Assembly (NCBI GenBank): GCA_030704615.1
Contig: CM060734.1
Coordinates: 18,354,001-18,418,000, forward strand
Direction: 5' to 3'
DNA from: Takakia lepidozioides
Taxonomy: Eukaryota > Streptophyta > Takakiopsida > Takakiales > Takakiaceae
DNA: 64,000 nt
Shown: positions 20,201 to 31,413 of the stretch, in pieces
Numbering within the stretch: position 1 is the stretch's first letter
How the letters are laid out: every line of letters starts with the position of its first letter
The notes under the pieces: model-generated
What the model was told of the DNA's origin: nothing
The model's database searches: none
Seen by the model: the letters and a program-made list of their open reading frames with translations, nothing else
Made by a program: the position numbers and the translations under genes

Positions 20201-22075
20201 GCTACCAAGTCACCGGTCGTCCGGGTTCCCAAGTCAGTTCGGAGTGGGACTGGCTCTGCCAAGAAGTTGGCATTTGAGGGCGAGCCTACACGGCGGTATT
20301 CGGCGGTGACGTTTACGCACATGCCAAAGCTAGAACCTCCAACCATCATCCAATGCGTCAATGAGAGCTTCCTTGACGCTCTCGCTGCCAGGGCAAAGAA
20401 GGTGGCACACAGCAAGTCTTTGGCGGAGCAGAAGGGGAAAGCCAAGAAGAGGGCTGCTGGTATAGAGCCTAAAGACACCCCTGGTTTTGAAGCCATGATG
20501 GAATTCTTCACGGCTGTGAGCACGGATTGCAAGAGCACTCGGGGGGGGGGGGGGTTGAGGTGGAGTGAGCTTGCGATATGATTCTCCTCGACATTCCAGA
20601 TGGGGAGCTCTTGGAGGGCCTGGATGGTGTGCCCACCTGGAACAGGTTTACTGAGGACTACTGGAAAGTCGGGTTTGGGCTGGCGGGGATGCTCCTGGAT
20701 GACGGTGGATGTGTGGTTGTCCTTGCCACAAGAGGGAAGACCACAGAGAATGCGGTAGCAAGATGGACACCGAAAAGTGTCACCCCGGTCCTCCTCAGAA
20801 AATGGTTCTGCATCAATACACAGGGGTTGCAAACAGAGGGCCAAAGTGTAAGTTATCAATCTATTGCATTCACCTCATATTGTGGTGTATCTAAACTAGA
20901 TCCCGGAGTTGATCCCTCTTTTGTTGGATGTGCAGACATTGGTGTTTGAGGCATATTGCTTTGTGAAGAGAGGGTCTACGTTCAAATTCCGCAACGACGG
21001 TCGTCTTGTTGATGTCGTTGTGGACCCTGTTACCTACGATGTCCTCTACAACTATGTGCCCCACTCCAGTATGCCGAAGGACACAAAGACAAGCAAACCG
21101 TGGCGGTACAGCCGGACCCGGAGCCCTGCTTTCAGCCAAACCCTCATGGAGACGTGCTCGGATGTCCAAGGGCGGATTCTGGACCTCACATGCGGCATGG
21201 GTAAGCCTTCACGTGCTCAATTTGTCCCCTGGCCCGATTGCAATTGCATGCCGCAAGCTATTAACCGCCCGCTTTGTTCCTCAGGTGCTTCAATGTGGGC
21301 AAGGACGTTGTCCGACAGGCATGTGTTCGCCTTCGAGCCAGATACTGCCCTCCACAACTCGAAACTTGCAGCGGCTGAACGTTCGCCAAAAGAGGAAGAG
21401 GCATCCTCGGAGGATGAGGAAAAATCCGAGAAGGAGCAGGGGGAGGAACAAGTTGGGATCGAGGCCGAGGAGCCCCTGGTATACGAGTGAGTGGTCGCAT
21501 TGTAAGTTGCCTCCAGATTTTGTGAGGCACCTCCCTTCGCTCTCTTATTTCATTGAAAACCCTTTTTGCTTCTGCTGGTATTGACATTCTTGAAGTGGAT
21601 TTGTTCTTACTGTAGGATGCCAAGTACGGCAGGAGGGACGTCTACACCGGAGTTCATGGGCAGGAGGAACGTGCTTTTTTTTTCCAGGGGGGATTTCATG
21701 CCTAGTCCAGAAAGGGACTACATCCTTCCTACTTATGCTGCCCGGCTTGCTTCGGTGTCCATTAGGAGGTGTTCCGAACCTAGTCGTGTACAGCAGATTT
21801 TAGACGAGGCAAGCCTCGAGAAAATGAAGATGAGGGAGGAGGCAACAGCTATTAGAGCCCGTCGGGCTCGTAGATTTGTCTTGGATTCTGCTGAGGAAAG
21901 TGGGGGAGAAGAGGCAGAAGATTCCCAGGAGGTGAGGTGGACAGTCCCCCAAGGAGAGGACGGCATTTTTGAGAGGCATACTGCAACTGATGCATCACAG
22001 AGCTCGGAGGATGGGGGGGATGAGGGGGATGAGGAAGAAGGAGGGCCAAGTTCCTCGGAAGGTATAGGAGAGTAG
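17270..22075 (+). pseudogene. Multi-exon gene with permuted beta-class amino-methyltransferase-like domain
   Basis: GT-AG exons join in phase: about 17270-17395, 17476-17665, 17769-18053, 18139-18264, 18360-18574, 19717-20565, 20578-20847, 20936-21200, 21285-21486, 21616-22075. The N-terminal part is helical and unrecognised (TNLSHMLFRVKDVGK; ALKSYLKAAEARARIKYKSR). The exon from 19717 is charged, with nuclear-signal-like KRTRKQ. Then comes an N4/N6-type methyltransferase-like order: motif IV-like MILLDIPDG (20578) and a LDDGGCVVVLA strand first, then the SAM-binding ILDLTCGMGASMW split by the 21201 intron, and HVFAFEPD. That order is motif IV before motif I. The canonical DPPY box is degenerate. 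An acidic tail ends it. Stops at 17328 (TGA) and 17546 (TAG), and a 14-G run with a frame change at 20541-20577, suggest decay or a later start. Function is inferred from motifs only. Confidence 0.55.
18660..19690. repeat. 147-bp palindromic satellite, about six to seven units, inside an intron
   Basis: The landmark ACCGTTCTGGGACTT starts at 18761, 18908, 19055, 19202 and 19349, exactly 147 bp apart. The units at each end are diverged. Each unit contains AAATGGCGCCGAATTTCCAG and its inverted partner CTGGAAATTCGGCGCCATTT, as well as GAAAATGGCTAAGTCCC and its partner, so a unit is an inverted duplication of about 73 bp. The array fills the intron between exons ending at 18574 and starting at 19717. 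Confidence 0.95.
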
Positions 22076-22400
22076 TTCCCATTCTTGCTATGACAGTTAG
22101 GACACACTTGTATAGACGTGGCTTGCCACAAAATTTGCAATAAAATGTTGCATTTCATTGCTATGACGAGTCCACATGACCCTATTTCCGTGCCTCCTAA
22201 CCCTATTTCCGTGGACAGACAATGGCCCGCTCATGCTTTTTTTTTTCCCGCTCATGCTCATGCCGCTCATGAAATAGCAGCCCCCCATCAAGGTATTGGC
22301 CTGTATATGCTCTGTTTTCTTTCTGCCCCTGCTTTGTAATGCATGTTGTACAACGATAACAAGCGTGAGACCTGCGATTCACCTGGGGTTCCACATCTTC
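22076..22400. other. 3' flank of the methyltransferase-like gene
   Basis: No coding signal. AATAAAATG at about 22138 could serve as a polyadenylation signal 60 bp after the stop. A direct repeat of CCCGCTCATGCT lies at 22226-22258. The dispersed repeat family begins near 22350. Confidence 0.4.
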
Positions 22401-25400
22401 TCTAACTTAACTGTTTCTGATTGCATGTGATGGGACCAAGTGAGGGTCCTCACTTAATATGAATTTCAAAGCTTGAAGGTGATTGGAATCGAGTTGATGA
22501 AGCGATGCCATGACATCTGTATCTTTGGGGGAGAATAAACCTTTCGTCCTCTTTCCCTTGATCTTGATGGCTCTTGTTCTTAACCTGGTATGGTGGACAC
22601 TCATTCATTTGGGTGCTTCTCTCTTGTTCCCTATGGCATCTTGTTGTGACGGTGGAGCATTTGTGTGACAAGCTGGTGGCTTTAAGATATCTGGTGCCAA
22701 GCAGCAAAGTGGGGCAGATCTCGTTTTTTTTATTTTTTATTTACCAGACAGTGTCCTTTATTGTAAACACTTGTAAGCCTGGTCTCTTTTTATGAGCAAG
22801 CTGCTTTAGGATATCTGGTGCCATGTAATCTTGTAGGATGGCTCTTCTTTGGCCAGGTAATATCCTTGGTTACAAGCCCTTGGTTGCTCGGCTTTTGTAA
22901 TGGACAATGTCCACAATGGTAAGCCTTTGTTGTTCGTTAAGAAGCTGATTCAGACCCGGATGTTCAGGTTGCCTTAGGATAAATGATACCATGGCAACTT
23001 ACTGACCTGTTGGAATGAACAATTCAGACCCTGTGTGTTTTCTATGAATGGGTTGATGGCCTATAAATTTGATCACAACCTATTATGGTAATGATATCAT
23101 TGCCCCAGACTTTGAACCTGGTCTTGGGGCTGATAACATGATGTGGGAGCACCACCAATGCGGTTACACACCTGCCCCAGATCTGAACCAGATCATAGGG
23201 CAAGAAACATGGTGTCAGGAACTGACTTGATGTTTATTTTAGGGCAGACTGGTTATACTCTGATATATTAATATATATTCAATATATTCAATATTATGCA
23301 ATATATATTCTGATAGATCAATATGTTGTTATGGTGATGATTTTAAGCAAATAAATGCTTATACTTTGTTCTTAAAAGCCTTCTATGTGATCATGAATGG
23401 CTTTCCTAAGCTGAACAAATATTTCTTGCTATGAAAAGTGGTCAATGGTTCCTTATTTGGACATGGACACTTGCTGATCAATCACCCTGATATGGCATTA
23501 TACAAAGAACCCAAACCTGAACTAGGTTATGGGCCAAAAAAGTATAGTGGATCTGGTTAAGACACGGTGTGTAAGATGCCAATATAAACAGGTTGTAGCA
23601 TTGAAGTGGTGATGATGATAAACAAAGGAAAACTGGAATCTGGCTTCCAGACCCTCTTTTTAATCATATGTGGCACATTTTAGCAACTTGAAACAAGATT
23701 TTCTTGCTATGTGCAGTGGTAAATGGATATCTATATGTTCCCACCCCCCCACCCAGAGATTTCATTGACTTTGAAGTCTGGGATTTGTCGTAAAGCTGAC
23801 TTGTGAATGAAGAATGGTTGATAATGCCTTGTTTTGAGGCTGATTTGTCGTTAATTTTACAATGACCTTGTCAGGTCTTTGTCCATGTCTCGACAAGACA
23901 TAAGTATCTTCCCTCTCTGATTTAGACCAGTGTATTTGGTGGTTCTTGTACACATTATCAACCAATCTCCCTTCTGTTTTCAGTTTTATGTTTGATTTAC
24001 TAACACCTTGGTCTGAGCATGACAAAAGGTTATCAAATATGTTCCTGATTGAAGTGATGAACCCAAGGCAATGGGAAGGCCAAAGCCATGAGATATCAGC
24101 CTCCTCTCCCGCCATGACCATGGTGTGGAGCAAGCAAGTCCTTCATAAGGTAAGATCTTCTCCAACAAAAATATGTTGGCTAATTGGGCATGGAGAGTAA
24201 GGCATCCTTGAAGGTACCTGAGATAAGCATAGAACATCTATAGGGCTTATGAATGCTGAAATTTTGAGCTAGGCCTCGGTAAGACAGCTTGCTGGAGTAG
24301 ACGTGTACACCTAATACATGATCCGGTCAATGCACATTACTCTTGTTTGCCGGTCCCCTGTAGCCGATGCCTTATGTCAGATTTAGATACCTTATGATAA
24401 GAATGAGTTCCATTTCTTTGGCTCAAATGTTTCTATGTTTCTCCTGGTTATGGCTTTGCTCTTTATAGCACCATAAAAAATACCCCAAGGAACGGCCATT
24501 GTTTTATTAGGTTTGAATTGTTATCATTCACCCGATGGACTAACCATTGAGGTTGAATTTTGGATCGCTCTAAGCACGAAAGACTGACTTGGGAAAGCGG
24601 ATCCAGTCCCTTCCTAGGAGGTGGGACACTAATCCACCTCGGGATTTAGGGGGGGGCATTGGGCGGGAGATAGATGATCCCCGTCTCCCTGGGCTTGGGA
24701 TTCGTTTTGTAAAGGGATTTGAAGGTACCAGGTGGTAAACCCCTACCAGACTTCATTACCTAAGTCCCAATACCTGCCCCCTTTGGTTTTGTACACATGT
24801 TTTACCCAAAACAAGGGGTGGGTAAACACTAAAAGTCTGATATAAGATTTCCTGATTGTTACTTTATGACAATCATTAGGGCGACTATCTCTTGTTCCCT
24901 ATGGCATACTGATGTGACAATGGAGCAATGATATGACAAGCTGATGGCTTTAAAGAATTTATCTGGTAAGATGCTACACTGTAGGGCAGACCTGTTTTCA
25001 TGACCAGACAGTATTCTTGAATGTACAAGCATTGGAAACTTAGCCTCTTTTAGAAGCTGGTCACTTGATACCATGCCAAACTGATATGGATGGATCTTTT
25101 GTGGCCAAATCTGGTCCTTGGTTATAAGCCCTTGAATGTTTACCTATTTTCCAAAGCGGTAAGACATTGGTAGATGTGAAGAGAATGATTCAGGCATTGT
25201 ATTCAAGTTGCTTTAGGATAAATAATACCAAAGTAACCTGCAGGCCTGATGGGATGAGCAATTCAGATTCTTTGTGTCTCCTATGGATGATTGCATAGCA
25301 TGTAAATCTGATTACAGCCTGTTATGGTAATGATTTCCCTACCCCAGACATAGAACTTGGTCTTGGGGCATGGAATAAGAGGTGGGAATATTACTCTACC

Positions 25401-26232
25401 CTGTCATTGAAATTACACACCAGCCCCAGATCTAAAACAGATCAGGGGGCAAAAAACATGGTGTCAATAAGTGACTTGATGTGCAAAAAAGGGCAGCTGA
25501 TTACCCCCTGTTGTATAAGCTACCAAATATCAGTCCGTAACCCTGCTTTGGTGATGTTCTTTATGTAAAGAAATGCTCTTATTTTGTTCTTAAGCCTTCT
25601 ATGATCATAAATGGCTTCTTTAAGACAAACAGACATTTCCAGCCATGAACAGTGATCAATGGATCTTTATTTGGACATGGATACTTACTGCTCAGTCACT
25701 TTGGTATGTCCCATGATACAAAGAACCCAAAACTATACTAGTTTTTGGGCCAACGATAAATTAGGATGGTTGGTTATGCCTTGGTATGTAAGCTGACCAA
25801 AAAATACAGACTGAATGACATGGCATGTCATGAATGGCACTTTTTAGCATGCTGAACAACGGTTTCCTGCTATGAACAGTGGTAATCGAGTCTCTAATTT
25901 TTCCCACCCCCCCACCCAGAGACTTCGTTGACTTTGAAGTCTGGGATTTGTCATAAAGCTGACTTGTGAATGAAGAATGGTTGATAATGAGGCCGATTTG
26001 TCGTTAATTTTACAATGACCTTGTCAGGTCTTTGTCCATGTCTCGACGAGACATAAGTATCTTCCCTCTCTGATTTAGACCAGTGTACTTGGTGGTTCTT
26101 GTACACATTATCAACCAATCTCCCTTTTGTTTTCAATTTTATGTTTGATTTACTAACACCTTGGTCTGAGCATGACAAAAGGTTATCAAATATGTTCCTG
26201 ATTGAAGTGATGAACCCAAGGCAATGGGAAGG
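22350..26232. repeat. Tandem array of non-coding repeat units, left part
   Basis: Two alternating modules are visible. Module R (23742-24477 and from 25907) carries CTTGTCAGGTCTTTGTCCAT and ATGATCCGGTCAATGCACAT. Module Y (24732-25906, with a diverged copy at about 22555-23741) carries CTTGTTCCCTATGGCAT and CCCCAGATCTAAAACAGATC. The second R is cut at 26232 by element D. A 250-bp insertion at 24478-24731 separates the first R and Y. No ORF with a recognisable domain. Confidence 0.8.
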
Positions 26233-27228
26233 TGTCGAACGGCTTTTACTCACCCATCCCTTCGCTATCCGAGGTGGGAACTCCAAGATAGAAGAGTTGA
26301 ATATCTCCAAGCACTCAGCCCGCTCAGAACAATCAGTCATGACCTACAACTAGTGTATCATGGGAGTGATTCCTGTTTGTATTCATTCTTGCCTTCATGG
26401 CAGCTAATTACCTTATTGTTTATATTCAAGCATCAGATTGTTTTAGCAAACTACCAGGTTCCAATCACTCATCCATTCATTCCACAGCTTCACTCAGATC
26501 TCTCTACACAGTGTGAGTATGAAATGTGTATCAGATTAAGATCTATCAAGTATCAGGCTGAAGCCATAGTGTCCCTAATCTACCCTACAGTATATATCTA
26601 CAGCTTGCATGTAATAAACCTCCATCAAGTCATCATCTCCTCTTCTGTGTAATCGTCATCCCTGTGCTCCAAGATCGTGCCCCCCCCTGATGTCTAAGAA
26701 GTGATCCCCAAGAAGTCCCTGCTCTTCGCTTTATCTACCTACAAGTTGTTCTAATCGCCTTGCTCACTAACCGTCACCCCTTAAGTAACATATTCCCTCT
26801 GCAGATGTCGTTCCCACACAGTCGTTCCCTGTCCATGTTAACCGTTCCCCCTGTACTGTGACAACTGTGCAAAACTGCGTTGGGCTGTGTGAAGCTGTGA
26901 CATGCTGTGACTGGCTGTGTCAGGATGTGTCGGGCTGTGACTGAGTGTGATTGGCTGTGACGGACTGTGATGACTGTGACGGGCTGTGACGGCTGTGCCG
27001 GGCTGTGACTGGATGTGTCGGCTGTGTCGGGCTGTATCGGGCTGTGTTGGCTGTGGCGGTTGTGTCAGGCTGTGTAAAGCTGTGGCGGGCTGTGTAACAC
27101 CCCCCCCCCCCCCCCTTAAAGCCCGCTGTTGTCACCCCTAAGGCTCTAGTTGGTCTCAGTCTGTGTAAAAATTAAGGGTACCCCACAGAACCCGTAAAAG
27201 CGTTAAAGTCCCAAGCAGCCCTCTAACA
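26233..27228 (-). mobile_element. 3' LTR of element D
   Basis: 996 bp. Over the first 650 bp it differs from the other LTR (38415-39336) by about ten substitutions and two 1-bp indels counted by eye, so the insertion is not very recent. The rest is a CTGTG-rich minisatellite (about 26860-27095) whose length differs between the two LTRs, then the conserved end ACCCGTAAAAGCGTTAAAG. Confidence 0.95.
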
Positions 27229-27246
27229 TTTACCCCTCCCCCTCTC
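27229..27246 (-). other. Polypurine tract of element D
   Basis: Minus strand GAGAGGGGGAGGGGTAAA lies directly before the LTR start TGTTAGAGGG. Confidence 0.85.
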
Positions 27247-27267
27247 AAAAAGTCGTGTCCTCACGGT

Positions 27268-28431
27268 TTACTGTTTAGGATTAGCAAACCTTTGTGATTG
27301 AACATCCTTCTGACGGTGAGAGTCTCGTGAAGGACTTCGTGTGTGAGCCCGAGTCTTGTCACTGGTTGACGGAGATGATTGAGCACTACCTGGAAATGTC
27401 AGACCCGCCTTTGGCTGATATCGAGATAACCTCTCAGGCATAGGAGATCCCCGTTGTTTCTTCTCTGCCATCTGAATTGCATAGTCATCTGCCGTGTCAA
27501 AAGAGTCCGCTGAAGAAACAGTAGTATCAGAATCGTCGTCTCCCCTGAGGTGTTTTAACGGTCGAACTCTAACTGGAATCCTCTGGGGCATATAATGTGG
27601 TCCCACCATGTCTGGAAGTTTAAATTGCAGAACTTGCTGTAAGCGCTTAATGGCAAAATTGGTGAACACCCTGAACTCCTTGTCTGTACAGGTGAGTGGT
27701 GTGCCAATGACTTGAGAACAGTGCAAGTATTTCCATGCCTCATGTCCCTTAAAGAAAATATCGTGAGGGCCGAATTTCTGTGTTGTCAAATTGTTCCAGG
27801 CTGAATGAAACCATGAACGAAGTTGGGAATCCTTTTGCATCATAACTTTTGCTTCATATAGGTACATATGAGGTGGCACTGAAGGTAAGACCCAATGATC
27901 CCCACTGGAATAACTCAGCGATTGCATCTTCTGCTGCTCAATGTGATAACGTGCCAGAAAACAAACAGCATAGTATAGTCCACAGCCCATGAAAATACTT
28001 GCTACCTCCTTAGTCTTGGTATAAATGTACCCATGTACAACTTGGAAGGCAATTAATTCCTTCAACATGGTACTTGCTTCAAACCAGTACCTCGCAAAGT
28101 GATGATCCTCAATGTGTCGATTGTTCGGAAGAACCTTAGTCCTAGTTGCCACTGGCAGCCAAATGCGCATGATCTGCTAGTAATGTGCCAACGACTGCGG
28201 AAGACTAAATTCCTTCCAAGCCAAATCCAACACAATGGGAATTTGGTTGAAGGGCATAATCATAGCCCGACTGTACTCTCGTGCAGTAGGAGTCTTAGGT
28301 GGGTTAAAAGCAGCATCCCCCCATACCTCAGGCTGTGGTGTGGCTGTAGTAACAATAGGGTCAGCTACCTGCACAGTCACTTGTTGTGGTATTGGTAGTT
28401 CTAGCCCTTCTACCACTGACATCTCCTGCAC
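27268..28431 (-). pseudogene. Extra ORF after integrase, 3' part (unknown protein)
   Basis: About 386 residues interrupted by one in-frame TAG (28177-28179) between SLPQSLAHY and QIMRIWLPVATRTK. The middle is a folded-looking region with FARYWFEASTMLKELIAFQV, a Cys/Tyr-rich FMGCGLYYAVCFLARYH and FKGHEAWKYLHCSQVIG. The C-terminus is Ser/Arg-rich. I recognise no domain. It overlaps the end of the coiled-coil reading upstream, so together they may have been one long accessory protein. Position between integrase and the 3' LTR matches accessory ORFs of Tat-type elements. Confidence 0.6.
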
Positions 28432-28985
28432 CCCTTGCGAAGAAGACTAAAAAATGAGAGTTCTGGCCTATAAATAAGTAAGCCATCAGCTGCTCCTCAG
28501 GTACAAAGACTCTCTTGTCAATATTGGAAGTCAGGTCATCCACCTGAGTCTGTAGGCCTTCTACATCCTCTTGTAGCTCCGCTATCCTACTATAGACATT
28601 ATCTATAGTAGTTGTGGCAATGTTCTGCACCTGTAGTCTGAGCTCATTCATCTCGCCCTGTGCGAGGTTCTGTGGTGCTTTGCCTTCCACCGGTCCTTGT
28701 GCTAACCAGACCTGCATAAGGTGGTTATCCACCAAGTTGTGTGTGGCACCCCTAAAAGTCAGCTCCTCTGTGAGCCTGTATACATCTATCTGCTGCTGTA
28801 GAGCCTCCATGCGCTTTGCATGAGGTTCAACCAAACTCGCATAGGCAGCAGCTAGATTATTGGCTTCCTTCCAAGCCTTGTTAGCCACAGAGAGTTCATT
28901 TCTATTCACCATGACCGTTTGTTGCAACTCCAGGATGTATCTCTCTTGGTCAGCTTCAACCTGTCTGTATTGCTTGAAGTGTTCT
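28361..28985 (-). pseudogene. Extra ORF after integrase, coiled-coil middle part
   Basis: Continues the coiled coil of 28906-31407 after a 1-bp frameshift near 28985: QVEADQERYILELQQTVMVN, then heptad-rich NKAWKEANNLAAAYAS and EALQQQIDVYRLTEELTF, ending MNELRLQVQNIATTTIDNVY and AELQEDVEGLQTQVDDLTS. Long coiled coils suggest oligomerisation or particle association. No named family recognised. Confidence 0.6.
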
Positions 28986-31407
28986 CATTGCGACAGATTG
29001 TATTCTTCATATCAACAATGAGTTTCGTCTGCTCGACATTCTCTACCTCTGCCTTCATACATCTCTCCCCTTGTCTGTTAACTTCTAATGCAGTTTGATC
29101 AAGAGTAGTTGTGAGTGTAGCACATTGTATGGTCATCCTCTCATGTACTGCCTGCAACTCTGTATGAAGTGCATTCACTTCTTGCAACTTGCCCTCATGC
29201 TTCACCTGCATTTGGTATAACTGTTGTTTATGTGCTTCGTGCAACTGGTCCTGCGCGAGGCCTGCTTCAATCAAATGTTCCTTGGCCAACTGCAAAGCAA
29301 CTTTTGTATCCTCTAACTCTTGCTGTAACTTGAGATTGACTTCCTCATCGACCTTGTTTGCACACTCAGTGGCAAGTCGAGCCTCAAACTCCTTCCTGAG
29401 TTCCTCCCTCAAAGCTGCCAATTGGGTAGATGGAACATGGGATTTCACATAAGTGCCCAACAAATTAAGTGTCCTGCTTATGGAACTCATAAGCATGGTC
29501 TGCTGAGGGTCATCATGGTGAGCTTGCTGCTGTTCTCCCTTATCCTCAACAGTGTGATGCCTCACGAACCATTCAGGCCATTGCCCCACCAGACTTTCTT
29601 CCTGAACCACCTCATCCGCCAAAGGTGCTGCAGTGTCTTGATATTCTACCCCTGGTACCTCTATCATAGGTGTGGGTATTACATGCACAGCAGGGTTTCC
29701 CCTGGACAACCGCTGCACCTCTGGAATCACTGTTTTCCTTACCAAGCCATAATTTTCATAGAGAAGGTCACCCTTCTCAATTTCGGCCACGACCTGCTCT
29801 GTAGTGGGAATGTCCAACCTTTCTCCTTCCAGAGCAATTGGGGGTGATGCCACAGCATATACTAACTATGGAATCTCTAAAACAACAGAGTCAATTGGTT
29901 GTGGTGGCTGTGGTATCGAAGTGACTTCCTCTTCCCTCTCTGAAGGCCCTGCTTCCAATAATAGCAGCTCTTTGTGCTGTTGTGCCCCATCCTGCACAAG
30001 AGCTTGGGAAACATTATCGTGCGGTTTCCGTGAAGCCAGTGGATCCGCCACTACAGTCTTACCCCGCCTCTGTCTCTTAGACTGGTGTTGCGCTGCCAGT
30101 CCACCCTCACTGTGTGAAGAGCCTTGCTCTTCAATTGCTGTGGTTTCTGCCTCAAATACTCCCATCTCCTTACGTTCCCGAGTATCAAGTATGCAAGAAT
30201 CAAGAATTATTTGGGCAATGACTGGACCGGACACAATGATCGGAGACTTAACAGCAGTGCCCTGTAACCTCTTCATCTTGTCCACCAATCCGTTGTACAT
30301 TAACTCCGCCCAAGCGACATCCTCTCCCCTCAAAGCTTTCAGGATCTCCTCTGTGAATGATCTGCTCAAATACTGTTGGTTCTGTTTCATGGCAAACAGA
30401 ACGTTCAGGATTTGGCCAACTTCCCTAAGCCCTGGGTACTCGGCTTTGGTACAAGCAAAACCTTGAGTTTTAAAGAAACTCCCTTCTTGGAACAAATTCC
30501 CTATCTGCAATCTTGCCCTGTGCTCATCCACATCCACATGTCCTGATGGCAAATCAAACAATTGCTGCAGGTACTCGGGAGTAATTTCTATATCTACTCC
30601 TCTCACCTGAGTAACTCCCGTCTGAGGCTCAAAGTTCTGAAGAAATTGTATCATGAACTGCCGATGATGCAAGGACCAGTCCTTGCGTAGCAATCCCTCC
30701 AATCGCAGCTCCGTTAGTAGCTGCACCGCCTGTGGTGCAACAATCGTTTGCTTCTGTAAGATTGTGGTGCTCTTCACCCTGATATCCTCCATTCCTCTCA
30801 CTCTCTTCATTCTAGACAAACAGAAAGGTTTTGGTTGTAACAACTGAAGAAACGCCTGCAGGGCACAAAGCATAAAAGTATGGTTGGCGCAGAATGAAAT
30901 GGGTAAGTGCTTGTAAGCCTGTGGGGCTTGCAAGTATCGATTTAGAGAAAATGTACTCTCCGTTCGTCCGTCCTTGTGCCACTGCGTAAGTAGTAATGCG
31001 AGTGTGTAGTCTGTTATTTCCGCCATAGCTTCAAAGCTATAGCTTTGATTGTCTCTCCCGTCGAGACGCCCGTTACTTGGAACGACGCCAACTCTTGCGC
31101 TCAGAATCCCTCTAAATTCTTGATCTTGCTTCTTGGAAAATACCCTGTGCAGGTAATTCTGGCTCATGATTGGCTGTTGGCTTTGTGATTGGTTTTGTAA
31201 TTTAATTCCCTTCCGTGGATTTTCCTCCCTAGACTGTCCACTAGGATAGCACATGTGGCATAGGTTTCCCTTTTCTGAACTTGAAAAGGGTTCCGTTACC
31301 CTGGCACTGAATGCATTAATGGGCCCACAATTAGTTGCTGTACCGGGTAGGTACTTTGACGGCCAATTTTGTCTTCTTTCTTGATGACACCCGTTCTTGC
31401 AATTCAT
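28906..31407 (-). pseudogene. Extra ORF after integrase, N-terminal part
   Basis: Two readings, 31407-29869 and 29865-28906, share a frame and are separated only by TAG (29866-29868). The first contains VRGVDIEITPEYLQQLFDLP and ALRGEDVAWAELMYNGLVDK, reminiscent of the 'putative plant transposon protein' domain linked to plant retroelements (resemblance by memory). A Glu/Ser-rich linker with basic KRQRRGK follows. The second begins acidic (LADEVVQEESLVGQWPEWF) and becomes a long coiled coil (LAALREELRKEFEARLATEC onward). It also shares its frame with integrase across the TAG at 31414, so it may have been expressed as a pol extension. Confidence 0.6.
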
Positions 31408-31413
31408 GACTGG

